A stretch of 64,000 nucleotides of DNA from Actinomadura violacea (GTDB lineage: Bacteria > Actinomycetota > Actinomycetes > Streptosporangiales > Streptosporangiaceae): assembly GCF_017573465.1 (NCBI RefSeq), contig NZ_JAGEPF010000008.1, positions 1 to 64,000 of the forward strand. The letters are read 5' to 3'. The position numbers were made by a program, and so were the translations under genes. The notes under the pieces were generated by a model, which saw only the letters and a list, made by a program, of their open reading frames with translations, was not told the DNA's origin and made no database searches. This document shows, piece after piece, positions 33,757-42,769 of the stretch; positions within the stretch are counted from its first letter, which is position 1; each line of letters opens with the position of its first letter.

Positions 33757-34986
33757 TCAGACGCCCCGCGCCGTCGTAACGTCCAACTCCCCCGTCACCG
33801 CCGCTGTAATAACCGCCCGCCTCCGCTCCTCCAACAACCGTTTCTGGCGTTTGAGCAAGCTGATGAGGGACTCACCCGACTTCAAGTCAAGATTCACGCG
33901 CTCGGCAATCTCAACCTGGCGCCTCAACGAAACCATCGGAACACGTAGATTACGAATTTTTCCACTGCTCGTAGATGCCAGATTTGTACTCTTAGACCCA
34001 GTGCTTTCAAAATAACTTCTGGCATATGCCGTTCTGGTCAATAGCGCGAGGTAATTAGGATTAAGCCGATCACCGGGACGCACGGCAAAGACATGATTCT
34101 GATGCAAGCAATTAGGTATCTCTCCACTCCAGACAGTGCCCCGACCAAGCTTGTCAAGGTCGCCACCTTCCGTCATAAGAACGTCGCCCGGTTGCAGGGT
34201 GCTCGAGCGAGCCACACTCACGGGCACCGTAATTTCAGTGACGGATCCGAGTTCCAGGTGCCCCGCTTGAACGTTAGCAACCCGGAGATATGGCCGCGTT
34301 ACCACCTGGCCCGCCGTGGAACGCGAACTGTCGACAGTCACACCTGACTGAATTGACGCCAGGTAACCCAAACGGACCATATCCACCGAACCATCGACTG
34401 GAAAGGCAGCCGAGACACTCGCAAATTGACGTTCGGCCACCAGTTCAAACTGCCAATTTCGCAGCGATACCAACTGATCGATACGCGCGGTCTCGGCGTC
34501 AAGGAAGTCCGCGATTCGCCGTTGCTCGTCAAGCGGCGGGATCGGAATGTTTAGATCTGCCAAGGTGGCCGGATCGAATGACGTCGAACGTTCGCGAATC
34601 CCCTTGGCCAGGGACGCAACGAAGCCACTTCTTGCCATATCCCTCAAGACATAAGCCACGAAACGGAGATCTGCACTCTCCGAGGTATATGCGTGGACTA
34701 CAGGCGACGCCTTCCCATTCGAGTCGGAAACTCCGATCGCGCCGGCAAATCCGTCCATAGCATGGACGACCAGATCCCCTACCCTCAGACCCTGATAGCC
34801 GATCTCCTTCACAGCCTCTGTAAAGCCTTCAAGTCGACGGTTCTTGCGTAGCGTAACTCGTCCGTCCCGAAAGGCAGTAACAACTTCATCGGTCGCTTTC
34901 GCTGGGCGCCGCTTCCTTACCAGGATGTGCTTAGCACGTCGAGAGTTCCAAGAATCGGGAACTTCGCCGATACCTTCAATGATCAC
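33757..34986 (-). CDS. hsdS: Type I restriction-modification specificity subunit
   Basis: 409 residues. Two target-recognition domains (about 1-150 and 195-350) are each followed by a long helix. The first conserved spacer is PIPPLDEQRRIADFLDAETA; the second is VSLRRQVEIAERVNLDLKSG, and the C-terminus (LLEERRRAVITAAVTGELDV) is typical of the family. Each TRD reads half of a bipartite site. The start ATG overlaps the hsdM stop as ATGA. Base composition within the TRDs is lower in GC than around them, as often seen for exchanged TRDs. Confidence 0.93.
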   Translation of the reverse strand: MIIEGIGEVPDSWNSRRAKHILVRKRRPAKATDEVVTAFRDGRVTLRKNRRLEGFTEAVKEIGYQGLRVGDLVVHAMDGFAGAIGVSDSNGKASPVVHAYTSESADLRFVAYVLRDMARSGFVASLAKGIRERSTSFDPATLADLNIPIPPLDEQRRIADFLDAETARIDQLVSLRNWQFELVAERQFASVSAAFPVDGSVDMVRLGYLASIQSGVTVDSSRSTAGQVVTRPYLRVANVQAGHLELGSVTEITVPVSVARSSTLQPGDVLMTEGGDLDKLGRGTVWSGEIPNCLHQNHVFAVRPGDRLNPNYLALLTRTAYARSYFESTGSKSTNLASTSSGKIRNLRVPMVSLRRQVEIAERVNLDLKSGESLISLLKRQKRLLEERRRAVITAAVTGELDVTTARGV

Positions 34987-37010
34987 GAGGTCACCTGGCC
35001 GAGGAGGATTTGAATCTGGGCTTCGACGGCCTTGAGTTCTGCGTCGATCTCTTCGAGAGGCCGGGGCGGGGTGTACATGTAGAAGTATCTGGTGAAGGGG
35101 ATCTCGTAGCCGATCTTAACTCGAATCGTCTTCTTGGTCTTCGGGTCCTTGGTCTCGGCCATCCAGGCGTCAGGGACGTGGGGGCGCACTTCCCTCTCGA
35201 AGTACTCGTCTATGTCCTCGGTGAGTGGGACGTTCTCGAAGTCGCGAAGGTCGGGATCATGCACGACCTTCCCCTTGGCCACCTTCTGGATCTCGCCTTC
35301 GGGGTCGGTGACCGAGAACGCGGCCATGACGGCCTTCTCGACCTTGTCCGGCGGGACGGTGACGGAGTTCTCGATGTAGCCGGCAAAGAGCTTGTCACGG
35401 AACTTCGTCCTCTCCTTCTCCGAGAGGCCGATGAGGTTCTTGAGACCGGTCAGCAGCTCGTCGCGGAGGTCGTACTTCTGGAAGGCCGACGACTCCGCGA
35501 GTGCGGCGAGAGTGTCCTCGCTGATCTCGAAACGCTGGCGTAGGGGGCGGTCGATGGTGATGCGCTGGTAACCGAAGTCCTCATTGCGAAATACCTTGAC
35601 TTTGGCGTGGTCGGGGTGATCCGGGTCGTCAGCGATGTCAAGGGCGTTCCGGTAGATGCGACAGACGTGGTCCCGCTGATCCTTACTGATCTCCTTGCGC
35701 TTCTCTCCGAGAGACTTGCGGATCTTCTGCCACTGGTCGCGGGCGTCCAAGAGGACGACCTTGCCCTTGTTGCGGGAGGCCTTGTTGTTCGTGACGATCC
35801 AGAAGTACGTGGAGATGCCGGTGTTGTAGAAGAGCTGGTCAGGCAGGGCGATGATGGCCTCAAGGTGGTCGTTCTCGATGATCCAGCGGCGGATCTCCGA
35901 CTCGCCGGATCCTGCGCCGCCCGTGAACAACGGGGAGCCGTTGAAGACGATGGCGAGGCGGGAGCCCTTCAGCTTGTCGTCCACGTCGGCTGTGACCGGC
36001 CGCATCTTCGACATCATGTGTTGGAGGAACAAGAACGAGCCGTCGTTGATGCGTGGGAGGCCGGCTCCGAAGCGTCCGGCGTGGCCGCGATCGTTGTGCT
36101 CATCCTTAACGGCCTTCTCCACCCTCTTCCACTCCACGCCGAACGGCGGGTTCGCGAGCATGTAGCGGAAGTCCTTGCCCTCGTGGGCGTCATGGCTGAA
36201 CGAGTTGCCGAACGCGATCGACGAACTCTTCTCGTCGTAGCCCTTGATGAGCATGTCGGAGCGGCAGATCGCGTAGGACTCGGCGTTGATCTCCTGTCCG
36301 GCGAGGTTGATGCGCGCGTCCGGGTTCAGCATCCGGATGTGCTCCTCCGCCGCAGCCAGCATCCCGCCCGTCCCGCAGGCCGGGTCGAGGATGTCGATGA
36401 CCCTGCCGTCACCGGTCAGCGCGTCCACGTCCGGGGCAATGAGAAGCTCGACCATCAACTCGATTACCTCGCGCGGCGTGAAGTGCTCGCCAGCCGTCTC
36501 GTTCGAGAGCTCGGAGAACTTCCTGATCAGCTCCTCGAACAGGTACCCCATGTCGTGGTTGCTGACCTTGGACAGGCTCAGGTCGAGCTTGGGGTCGGCG
36601 AACTTCTGTACGACCTGGTAGAGCAGGCCCGCCGCGTCCAGCCGCTCGATCTGCGTATGGAAGGCGTACCGCTCGATGATCTCGGAGACTTCCGCCGAGA
36701 AGCCGTTCACGTAGTCGGCGAGGTTCTTGCGGACGTTCGCCGGGTCGGCGCCGATCGTTGCGAAGGTCTGCTTGGACGTGTTGTAGAACGGCAGCTTCGC
36801 CACTGCCTTCAGGAGCGCGGGCGGGGTATCGCCAGAAAAAGAGGCGTCGCGGTCCCAGACGTCCTGGCGGGTCGGAGCCAACACGCAATCGAAGCGACGC
36901 AAGACCGTGAACGGAAGGATGACCTTGCCGTACTCCGACTGCTTATAGTCACCCCGGAGCAGGTCCGCCACCGACCAGATGAAGGCGGACAGGTTCTGGT
37001 CAACGCTCAC
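34983..37010 (-). CDS. hsdM: Type I restriction-modification methylase subunit
   Basis: 675 residues. N-terminal helical HsdM_N domain (about 1-150), then the N6-adenine methylase core with motif I DPACGTGGML (about 207) and motif IV ANPPFGVEW (about 290). A C-terminal extension of about 150 residues makes it longer than E. coli HsdM; this longer form is common in actinobacteria. It methylates adenine in the site chosen by HsdS. Both ends overlap neighbours by ATGA quartets: hsdS downstream and the HTH-methylase gene upstream. Confidence 0.95.
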   Translation of the reverse strand: MSVDQNLSAFIWSVADLLRGDYKQSEYGKVILPFTVLRRFDCVLAPTRQDVWDRDASFSGDTPPALLKAVAKLPFYNTSKQTFATIGADPANVRKNLADYVNGFSAEVSEIIERYAFHTQIERLDAAGLLYQVVQKFADPKLDLSLSKVSNHDMGYLFEELIRKFSELSNETAGEHFTPREVIELMVELLIAPDVDALTGDGRVIDILDPACGTGGMLAAAEEHIRMLNPDARINLAGQEINAESYAICRSDMLIKGYDEKSSSIAFGNSFSHDAHEGKDFRYMLANPPFGVEWKRVEKAVKDEHNDRGHAGRFGAGLPRINDGSFLFLQHMMSKMRPVTADVDDKLKGSRLAIVFNGSPLFTGGAGSGESEIRRWIIENDHLEAIIALPDQLFYNTGISTYFWIVTNNKASRNKGKVVLLDARDQWQKIRKSLGEKRKEISKDQRDHVCRIYRNALDIADDPDHPDHAKVKVFRNEDFGYQRITIDRPLRQRFEISEDTLAALAESSAFQKYDLRDELLTGLKNLIGLSEKERTKFRDKLFAGYIENSVTVPPDKVEKAVMAAFSVTDPEGEIQKVAKGKVVHDPDLRDFENVPLTEDIDEYFEREVRPHVPDAWMAETKDPKTKKTIRVKIGYEIPFTRYFYMYTPPRPLEEIDAELKAVEAQIQILLGQVTS

Positions 37011-38683
37011 TCGGCGCCCTCTCGCTTCGTTCGCTTCTTCTTCGTCCCCGCGTCCGGCTTCCGGGCGGCGGGGGGTGGGTCAAGTGTGCCGCTCGTCAGG
37101 CCGTCGTGGGCGAGCTGCACGGCCCGGCGTCCTATCTTGGCCGCCTCTTCGAGCTGCTGCACGAAGGTTTCCAGTTCTCTGAACGCGGTCCCGTATGTCC
37201 GCTGGCGGTCCGGGTCCATCTGGGGGACGCGGGCGCCTCGCGGATCGGCACGGTGCGTGCCGGACCCGGACGTGTTGCGGCGGGTGTTGGCGGCGCTGTT
37301 GAGGAAGCCGACCAGGAAATCGGTGTCGAGCTGGTCCGTGGTGGAGACGGGGCGCCCTTCCTCGACCTGAACGAGGCCGCCGCGCATCAGCTCGGACACG
37401 TTGACGGTGGCCGCGATGTCCTCGCGTCCTTCGGCCAGGTGAGGCAGGGCGCCGTGCAGGGCGTCGAGGAGTTCCTCGAAGCGGGCGCGGGCGTCCTCGT
37501 AGGCGGCGGCACCCGGCTGTCCGGCGGCGACGTGGCGGGTCGGGGTCAGGTCCGTCTCGTCGTCCAGCAGCGAGATCGCGGGGACGGACGCGACGCGATC
37601 GGGGTCCGGGCGGATCGGACCGGACAGGTCGGCGTCCGTCAGATCGACCATGCGGACGCGGGCGTCCGGGCGGGCCGGGCGGCGCAGGACCCAGATGTGG
37701 ACGGGCGCGGAGTGTCCGGCGGCGAGCCCGCCGGGGAGCGCGACGAGGGTGTCGAGGATGCCACTGCGTACCAGTTCGGCGCGGATCCGGCGGCCCGAGC
37801 GGCGGTAGGACGCCGACGCCGGCAGGACGAGCAGCGCGCGTCCGCCGGGCGCGGTGTGGAAGTAGCAGTGCTGGAGCCAGGCGAGGTCGCCCTCCGCCTT
37901 CGGGGGCAGCGCGATCTCCCAGCGGGGGTCGAGCAGCAGGTCCTCGCGTCCCCAGTCGGCTTGGCCGGACGGCGGGTCGCAGACGACGAGGTCCGCTTTG
38001 AGCCGGGGGAACCGATCGTCGCGCAGTGCGTCACCGTGTGCGGTCTCAACGTCGCCGGGTCTCGTCTCGAGCGCAGCGCGGAGCCGGACGAACTCCGGTA
38101 GGCCGTCCGCGGCGTCCTGGCCGACGCGCCCTTTCACCTTGCCGCCACCGACCGACAGCAGCAGGTCCCCGATGCCGCAGGCCGGGTCGTACACCACTCC
38201 TTCGGTTTCGCCGGCGAAGTGACGGACGACGCGGACCAGCGCGGGCGTCGACACGTGCTCGCCGCCGCTGCGGTTCTCCGACGCGACGAACCGTTCGGCG
38301 AGGTCGGCCACGAGTTCTCCGGGCGACCGTTCCCGCGCCAGGTCGTCGACGAGTTCCCCGGTGGGCGGCGACAGCGGACCGCCGCCCTTATCGCCCTTCA
38401 GCCGCGCAGCCACCGCGACGAGGGCGCCGACCATGTCCGCGCCGCGTTCGGCGCGCAGCGCCTGCCACAGCCTGACCTCGTCGGCCACGTCCCGGCCCTT
38501 GCCCTGCCGGTCCAGCCAGCGGTGTACGTCCGGCAGTGCGAAGAGCGGCGCCGACGCGGTCCCGGCGACGGCCTCCGGGAAGTCGGGGTGGCGGCGGCGC
38601 CAGTTCGACACGGCCGCGCGGGTCACCCCGGCCATCCGCGCTATCTCCGCCGGCGGGACCAGGGCCACCTCATCGTCCGTCAT
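37007..38683 (-). CDS. HTH-fused N6-DNA-methylase-like protein
   Basis: 558 residues from ATG 38683. An N-terminal helix-turn-helix (IARMAGVTRAAVSNWRRRH, about 15-33) with a wing (PLFALPDVHRWLD) is followed by an HsdM-like methylase fold: VYDPACGIGDLLLSV (motif I, about 164) and VVCDPPSGQADWG at about 235, where the usual NPP(F/Y) reads DPPS. The substitution of the catalytic Asn suggests weak or absent methylation. The C-terminus is Pro/Lys-rich. The stop overlaps the hsdM ATG. I infer a regulatory or accessory methylase-like subunit; a specialised active methylase remains possible. Confidence 0.8.
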   Translation of the reverse strand: MTDDEVALVPPAEIARMAGVTRAAVSNWRRRHPDFPEAVAGTASAPLFALPDVHRWLDRQGKGRDVADEVRLWQALRAERGADMVGALVAVAARLKGDKGGGPLSPPTGELVDDLARERSPGELVADLAERFVASENRSGGEHVSTPALVRVVRHFAGETEGVVYDPACGIGDLLLSVGGGKVKGRVGQDAADGLPEFVRLRAALETRPGDVETAHGDALRDDRFPRLKADLVVCDPPSGQADWGREDLLLDPRWEIALPPKAEGDLAWLQHCYFHTAPGGRALLVLPASASYRRSGRRIRAELVRSGILDTLVALPGGLAAGHSAPVHIWVLRRPARPDARVRMVDLTDADLSGPIRPDPDRVASVPAISLLDDETDLTPTRHVAAGQPGAAAYEDARARFEELLDALHGALPHLAEGREDIAATVNVSELMRGGLVQVEEGRPVSTTDQLDTDFLVGFLNSAANTRRNTSGSGTHRADPRGARVPQMDPDRQRTYGTAFRELETFVQQLEEAAKIGRRAVQLAHDGLTSGTLDPPPAARKPDAGTKKKRTKREGAE

Positions 38684-38717
38684 AGCGCCAACGTACACGG
38701 GCGTGAGCATCGCCTCA

Positions 38718-38746
38718 ATACTGAAACGCGTTGACAGCGCTAACAA
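38718..38746 (-). promoter_or_regulatory. Candidate promoter of the HTH-methylase/hsdM/hsdS/AIPR operon
   Basis: On the minus strand TTGTTA (38746-38741) and CAGTAT (38723-38718) are separated by 17 bases, 34 bases before the ATG. CGCTAACA (38738-38745, plus strand) overlaps the -35 box; TTGACAGC occurs twice on the plus strand (38731 and 38761), suggesting divergent promoters or operator half-sites. Confidence 0.45.
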
Positions 38747-38820
38747 CGTACGCGACTCTGTTGACAGCACGAGTGATGAGGCGCGGTGCTCCGCGAGACC
38801 GCCGCGCGCCTCCCATCCGA

Positions 38821-38845
38821 TCTCCCGGCCACCCGGGCCGGGAGA
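38821..38845. promoter_or_regulatory. Perfect hairpin before the TIGR04141-type gene
   Basis: TCTCCCGGCC (38821-38830) pairs with GGCCGGGAGA (38836-38845) around a 5-base loop, ending 22 bases before the ATG at 38868. It may be a leader hairpin or an operator. Confidence 0.45.
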
Positions 38846-38867
38846 CGTCTTCCCCCGGGGGTCCGCC

Positions 38868-40559
38868 ATGCCCAATCCCACCCACGAGGTGACCATCTAC
38901 CGGCTGTCCGCCGCCGTGCCCGACATCGACGCCTTCCTCGAGACGCTGCCGGGCACCTACCTCGACGAATCAGCCTCCGACGACATCGCCTTCCCCGAGT
39001 ACGCGGGCGCCGGGGCCGTCGCGTTCCACTGGCGGCGCGCCCCCGCCCCCGCTCCCTGGGTCAAGGCCGCGACGCGCCTCATCGGGCCGCTGCCTCACGA
39101 CTACGAGACGCTCGACTGCGGAGCACTGCTGCAGCTCGATGTCGACGGCGACCGGTACGCGATCGGGTTCGGCAGCGGCTTCCGCGCCGTCCCCGAGCAG
39201 TTCAAGGACCACGGCTTCGGACTGCGGTTCACGATCCGCGCGGTCGACGCCGACAGGGTCCGCTCGGTCGTGCGGCGGTCCATGACGGGGCTCGGCCGGC
39301 AGGACGCCACGCACGTCCCGTCCGGCATCCCGATCGGGCACATCGGCGTCAGCGAGTACACCGAACTCGTCGGCCGGCTCGCCGGCATGGTCGACCCCGA
39401 CGACCTCGGCCTCGACCGCGGCAAGCCCGTACGGGTCGAGGGCTCCGCCGGGCTCCGGCTGCGGATCCCGCTGGACCGCGACCGGCTCGTCGCGCTGCTG
39501 CGCAGGATCTCCGAGATCTGCGCGCGGACCGTCCCCGACGACTTCGCGTTCGTCGAGGCGATCGCACCCGTCCGGGACGACTGGCGGCTCGGCGACCTCG
39601 ACCGGCGGCTCGACGACCGGCTCCGCGACGCGGCCGGCGGCGCCGGCGACGACACGGGAACCCGGCTCGCCGCGGCCGTCCCGATGGACCTCGCCGACCT
39701 CGCGCACCAGGCGCGCAGCCACCTGATCAAGATCGGCTCGGCGGAGCTGCTCTGCCGCGGTGACCTGGACCTGGAAGTGGTCCTCAGCCGCTGCCGGCTC
39801 CAGCACCGGGTCCCGCCCGTCCGCGCACTGCGCCGCGGCGAGGTACGGATGTGCGAGGACGACGAGGGGCGGCGCGTGATCGGCCAGGCGTCCGCGGACA
39901 AGTGGCTCGCGGCGGCCGTCCGTGTGAAGGAGCGCGAGTACTTCCTCGTCGAAGGCACCTGGTACGAGGGAGGGAGCGAGTACTTCGCATCCGTCCGCCG
40001 CAAGATCGCCGGGCTGTTCCGTTCCGCCCCGAGCCTGTCCCTCCCGGCATGGCCCGACGACCTCGGGCCCTTGCCCGGCTCTGGAAAGCGGGGCGAGGCC
40101 GTCTACAACGAGTGGGTCCAGGACACGCTCGGCAAGAGCAGCTTCCTGAACCTCGACCGGACCGGTGCCCGCACCGAGTTCCACGGCGCCAACGGCTTCG
40201 AGCCCTGCGACCTGCTCGGGCCGGGCAACGAGCTCGTCCACGTGAAGGCGGGCAGGGGCACCGAGCCGTTCAGCCACCTGTTCAGCCAGGCGCTGGTGTC
40301 CGCCGAGGCCCTGTATCTCCGTCGCGACGCGCGGGCGTCCTTCGCCAAGCTCGTCCGCGACACGAGCCGCGGAGCGCGGGAACTCCCGGAAGGCTGGCGG
40401 CCCGCGAAGGTCGTCCTCGCGATGAAGGTCAACCGGAAGGCGCCGCTGACCGCGGCCACGCTCTTCCCCAACGCGCAGATCGCGCTCGCGCACCTGGCGC
40501 AGACCCTCGCCGGGCACGGGATCGAGGTCGAGGTGATCGCGATTCCGCGCGACGGCTGA
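38868..40559 (+). CDS. TIGR04141/DUF6119-type sporadically distributed protein
   Basis: 563 residues from ATG 38868; the frame is open further upstream but those codons overlap the divergent gene. The N-terminus (HEVTIYRLSAAVPDIDAFLE) and the C-terminal block (about 440-485: GFEPCDLLGPGNELVHVK, then SHLFSQALVSAEAL) match the TIGR04141 group. The spacing of Glu/Asp to the HVK lysine is compatible with a PD-(D/E)xK-like core (inference). Members occur patchily, often in defence islands, with no settled function. It is divergent from the type I operon with 184 bases between the starts. Confidence 0.75.
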   Translation: MPNPTHEVTIYRLSAAVPDIDAFLETLPGTYLDESASDDIAFPEYAGAGAVAFHWRRAPAPAPWVKAATRLIGPLPHDYETLDCGALLQLDVDGDRYAIGFGSGFRAVPEQFKDHGFGLRFTIRAVDADRVRSVVRRSMTGLGRQDATHVPSGIPIGHIGVSEYTELVGRLAGMVDPDDLGLDRGKPVRVEGSAGLRLRIPLDRDRLVALLRRISEICARTVPDDFAFVEAIAPVRDDWRLGDLDRRLDDRLRDAAGGAGDDTGTRLAAAVPMDLADLAHQARSHLIKIGSAELLCRGDLDLEVVLSRCRLQHRVPPVRALRRGEVRMCEDDEGRRVIGQASADKWLAAAVRVKEREYFLVEGTWYEGGSEYFASVRRKIAGLFRSAPSLSLPAWPDDLGPLPGSGKRGEAVYNEWVQDTLGKSSFLNLDRTGARTEFHGANGFEPCDLLGPGNELVHVKAGRGTEPFSHLFSQALVSAEALYLRRDARASFAKLVRDTSRGARELPEGWRPAKVVLAMKVNRKAPLTAATLFPNAQIALAHLAQTLAGHGIEVEVIAIPRDG

Positions 40560-40587
40560 TGGTGGTCATCGGCGGCGGCCGCGCGGG

Positions 40588-41160
40588 TCAGGGGGTGGGG
40601 CGCAGGAGGCTGAGGACGTCGGCGAGGGGCTGCTGCATGTCGATGGAGCGGTCTGCGAGCCACTGCAGCTGGATGCCGTCCGCGACGGCGAGCAGGAGGA
40701 CGGCGAGGCGTTCGGCGGGGATGTCGGTGCGCAGCGTCCCCTCGTCCATCGCCTTCTGGAGGTGCTCGACGACGGCCTTGCGCAGAACCTCGTAGCGGCG
40801 GGGGAAGAAGTCGTGGGCGGGATGGTCGGGGTCGCCGGCGGACGCCGCCATGGAGACGAACAGCTCGACGAGGCCGGGGGTGCGCATGCCCTGGCGCATG
40901 ACGTCGAGGGTGTCGTCGACGAGGTCGAACTCGGGGTGGCGGGCGCGTTCGGTCTCGTCGCGGACGCGCAGGACCTGGGTGAGCAGGTCCTCCTTGGACT
41001 CGAAGTAGTGCATGACGCCGGGCAGGCTGAGGTCGCAGCGGGCGGCGACCTTGCGCAGCGACGTGCCCCGGTAGCCCTCGTCGGCGAAGATCTCCAGTGC
41101 GGCCTCGAGGATCTCGGCCCGCTTCGCCTCGCCCTTGCGGTAGGGGCCGCGTTTCGCCAT
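40588..41160 (-). CDS. TetR-family regulator
   Basis: 190 residues from ATG 41160. N-terminal TetR helix-turn-helix (about 10-57: AEILEAALEIFADEGYRGTS, LSLPGVMHYFESKEDLL) and a ligand-binding helical domain. Its 3' end lies 28 bases from the TIGR04141-type gene (convergent). The gene follows the GH20 gene by 19 bases on the same strand, so the regulator is probably co-transcribed with GH20 and controls the GH20/GH1 pair (inference). Confidence 0.88.
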   Translation of the reverse strand: MAKRGPYRKGEAKRAEILEAALEIFADEGYRGTSLRKVAARCDLSLPGVMHYFESKEDLLTQVLRVRDETERARHPEFDLVDDTLDVMRQGMRTPGLVELFVSMAASAGDPDHPAHDFFPRRYEVLRKAVVEHLQKAMDEGTLRTDIPAERLAVLLLAVADGIQLQWLADRSIDMQQPLADVLSLLRPTP

Positions 41161-41179
41161 GGTCCTCACCTTACCGAGA

Positions 41180-42703
41180 TCAGCGCCAGTCGATCTCGGT
41201 CGAGCGCAGGGCGGTCAGGCCGCGCTCCCGCCAGAGGACGGTCTGGCGGGCGAGGCGTTCCCGGTAGTCGTCCCAGGACGGCGGCGACGGCGACCAGGCG
41301 GCCTCGGCGACGCCGGGCAGGCGCGGCAGGAGCAGGGTCGTGTGGTCGTCGAAGCCCGCGAACCGCTCGGCGAACAGGGTGGCCTCGACGCCCGCGATCT
41401 GCTCGGGCGGGACGCCGTAGGAGGACGGGTCCCAGGTCGCGGCGTGCCGGACGGTGCGGGGCCGGTAGGCGAAGCCGAGGCGTTCGCCGGCCTCGGCCTG
41501 GTCGGCGGGGACGATCGCCGGGTCGTAGGGCCGGTCGAGGTAGAGGTGCGACTGCGGGGACAGCAGGACGCGGCCGCCGCCGCTGACGATCCGGTCGAGG
41601 TCGCCGTCGGTCGGCGCGAAGAACCTGGTCAGGGCTTTGGTGTGGGCGAGGGTGTGGCCGGCGGCGAGGAGTTCGGGGCGGGCGTCCAGCTCGTCCTGGG
41701 TCTGCGGGAGGTCCATCATCGGGACGTCCACCCAGAACTGGGCGATGTCGCCGGGGGCGATGCCGGCGCGGGACGACTCCTGCCAGCCGAGGGGCCGCTT
41801 GCCCGCGACGCGCAGGGCCTCGCGGGCCAGCCGGATCGCGCCGGCGAACGACGTCTCGTCGGCGCCGAGCGCCTCGTCGCCGCCGAAGTGGACGAACGCG
41901 CCGGCGGTGAGCCGGGCCGTCTCCGCGAGGACGTCGACGATGAACGCGCGAGTGTGCGGGTCGGCCGGGTCGAGCGGTGCGGGGAAGGGCGCGTCGGCGG
42001 GGTACCAGGAGGGGCGCGGGAGGGTGCCGAGGTCGGGGTAGGCGCGCAGGGCGGCGGCGCTGTGGCCGGGCAGGTCGATCTCGGGGACGACGGTGATGTG
42101 CCGTGCGGCGGCGTATTCCTGCAGGCCGGTGTACTCGTCGGCGGTGTAGTGCGGGGTCCCGGCGGTGAGGGCGGGACGGGTCGCGATGTGCAGCCGCCAG
42201 CCCTCGTTGTCGGTGAGGTGCAGGTGCAGCACGTTGAGCTTGTAGAGCGCTGCGAGGTCGATGAGGCGGCGCAGCTCGTCCGGGGTGAGGAAGTGGCGGG
42301 CCGGGTCGACCATGAGGCCGCGCCAGGCGTACCGGGGCGCGTCGTCGATGACGCGGCACGGCGTCTCCGGTGTCTCCGCGAGGATCTGCAGGACGCCGGC
42401 GGCCGCGCGGGCGATGCCCTGCGGGGTGCGGGCCGCGCAGGTGATGCGGCCGGGTTCGACGGTGAGGCGGTAGCACTCGTCGGCGTCGGCGGACGGCTGG
42501 ACGCCGATGGCGGCGGGCTCGAGCGGCACGTCGTCCAAGGTGAGGACGATCTCGCCGGCGTCGGCGTCGTCGCCGGTGCGCAGGTGCGGGGCCAGGACGG
42601 CGGCCGTCCCGTCGAGGGACGGGTCGTCCGTGCGGATGTGCCAGGGGCGGTCCGTCCGGCACATGCCGTGCGTCGTCCGCTGGCGGACGGGGGCTGGGAT
42701 CAC
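41180..42703 (-). CDS. Beta-N-acetylhexosaminidase, GH20
   Basis: 507 residues. GTG 42703 lies 4 bases after GAGGAGG; the frame upstream is open but shows no coding character. A GH20b N-terminal domain (about 1-120) precedes the TIM barrel: YAWRGLMVDPARHFL, LYKLNVLHLHLTDNEGWRL, VVPEIDLPGHSAAAL and the catalytic Asp-Glu pair in HFGGDEA (about 275-276). The enzyme releases terminal GlcNAc or GalNAc by substrate-assisted catalysis. No signal peptide is seen, so it acts in the cytoplasm on imported oligosaccharides. It is divergent from a GH1 gene. Confidence 0.9.
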   Translation of the reverse strand: MIPAPVRQRTTHGMCRTDRPWHIRTDDPSLDGTAAVLAPHLRTGDDADAGEIVLTLDDVPLEPAAIGVQPSADADECYRLTVEPGRITCAARTPQGIARAAAGVLQILAETPETPCRVIDDAPRYAWRGLMVDPARHFLTPDELRRLIDLAALYKLNVLHLHLTDNEGWRLHIATRPALTAGTPHYTADEYTGLQEYAAARHITVVPEIDLPGHSAAALRAYPDLGTLPRPSWYPADAPFPAPLDPADPHTRAFIVDVLAETARLTAGAFVHFGGDEALGADETSFAGAIRLAREALRVAGKRPLGWQESSRAGIAPGDIAQFWVDVPMMDLPQTQDELDARPELLAAGHTLAHTKALTRFFAPTDGDLDRIVSGGGRVLLSPQSHLYLDRPYDPAIVPADQAEAGERLGFAYRPRTVRHAATWDPSSYGVPPEQIAGVEATLFAERFAGFDDHTTLLLPRLPGVAEAAWSPSPPSWDDYRERLARQTVLWRERGLTALRSTEIDWR

Positions 42704-42743
42704 GCTGCCTCCTCGGCCGGGTTCGTGGCGCGGGTCGGACGCT

Positions 42744-42769
42744 ACCATGAAATCCGATCGATGTATGGT
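42744..42769. promoter_or_regulatory. Inverted repeat in the GH20/GH1 divergent promoter region
   Basis: ACCAT (42744-42748) and ATGGT (42765-42769) flank the palindrome CGATCG (42755-42760). It lies between the two divergent starts, a natural operator position for the TetR-family protein encoded next to GH20. Confidence 0.4.

Noticed and set aside
35607..37370. 587-codon plus-strand frame opposite hsdM
   Set aside because: Antisense shadow of hsdM and the HTH-methylase gene; no family motifs.
23348..40559. Prophage or integrative element as carrier of the defence genes
   Set aside because: No integrase, tRNA, attachment-site repeat, transposase or structural phage gene was found in or beside the region.
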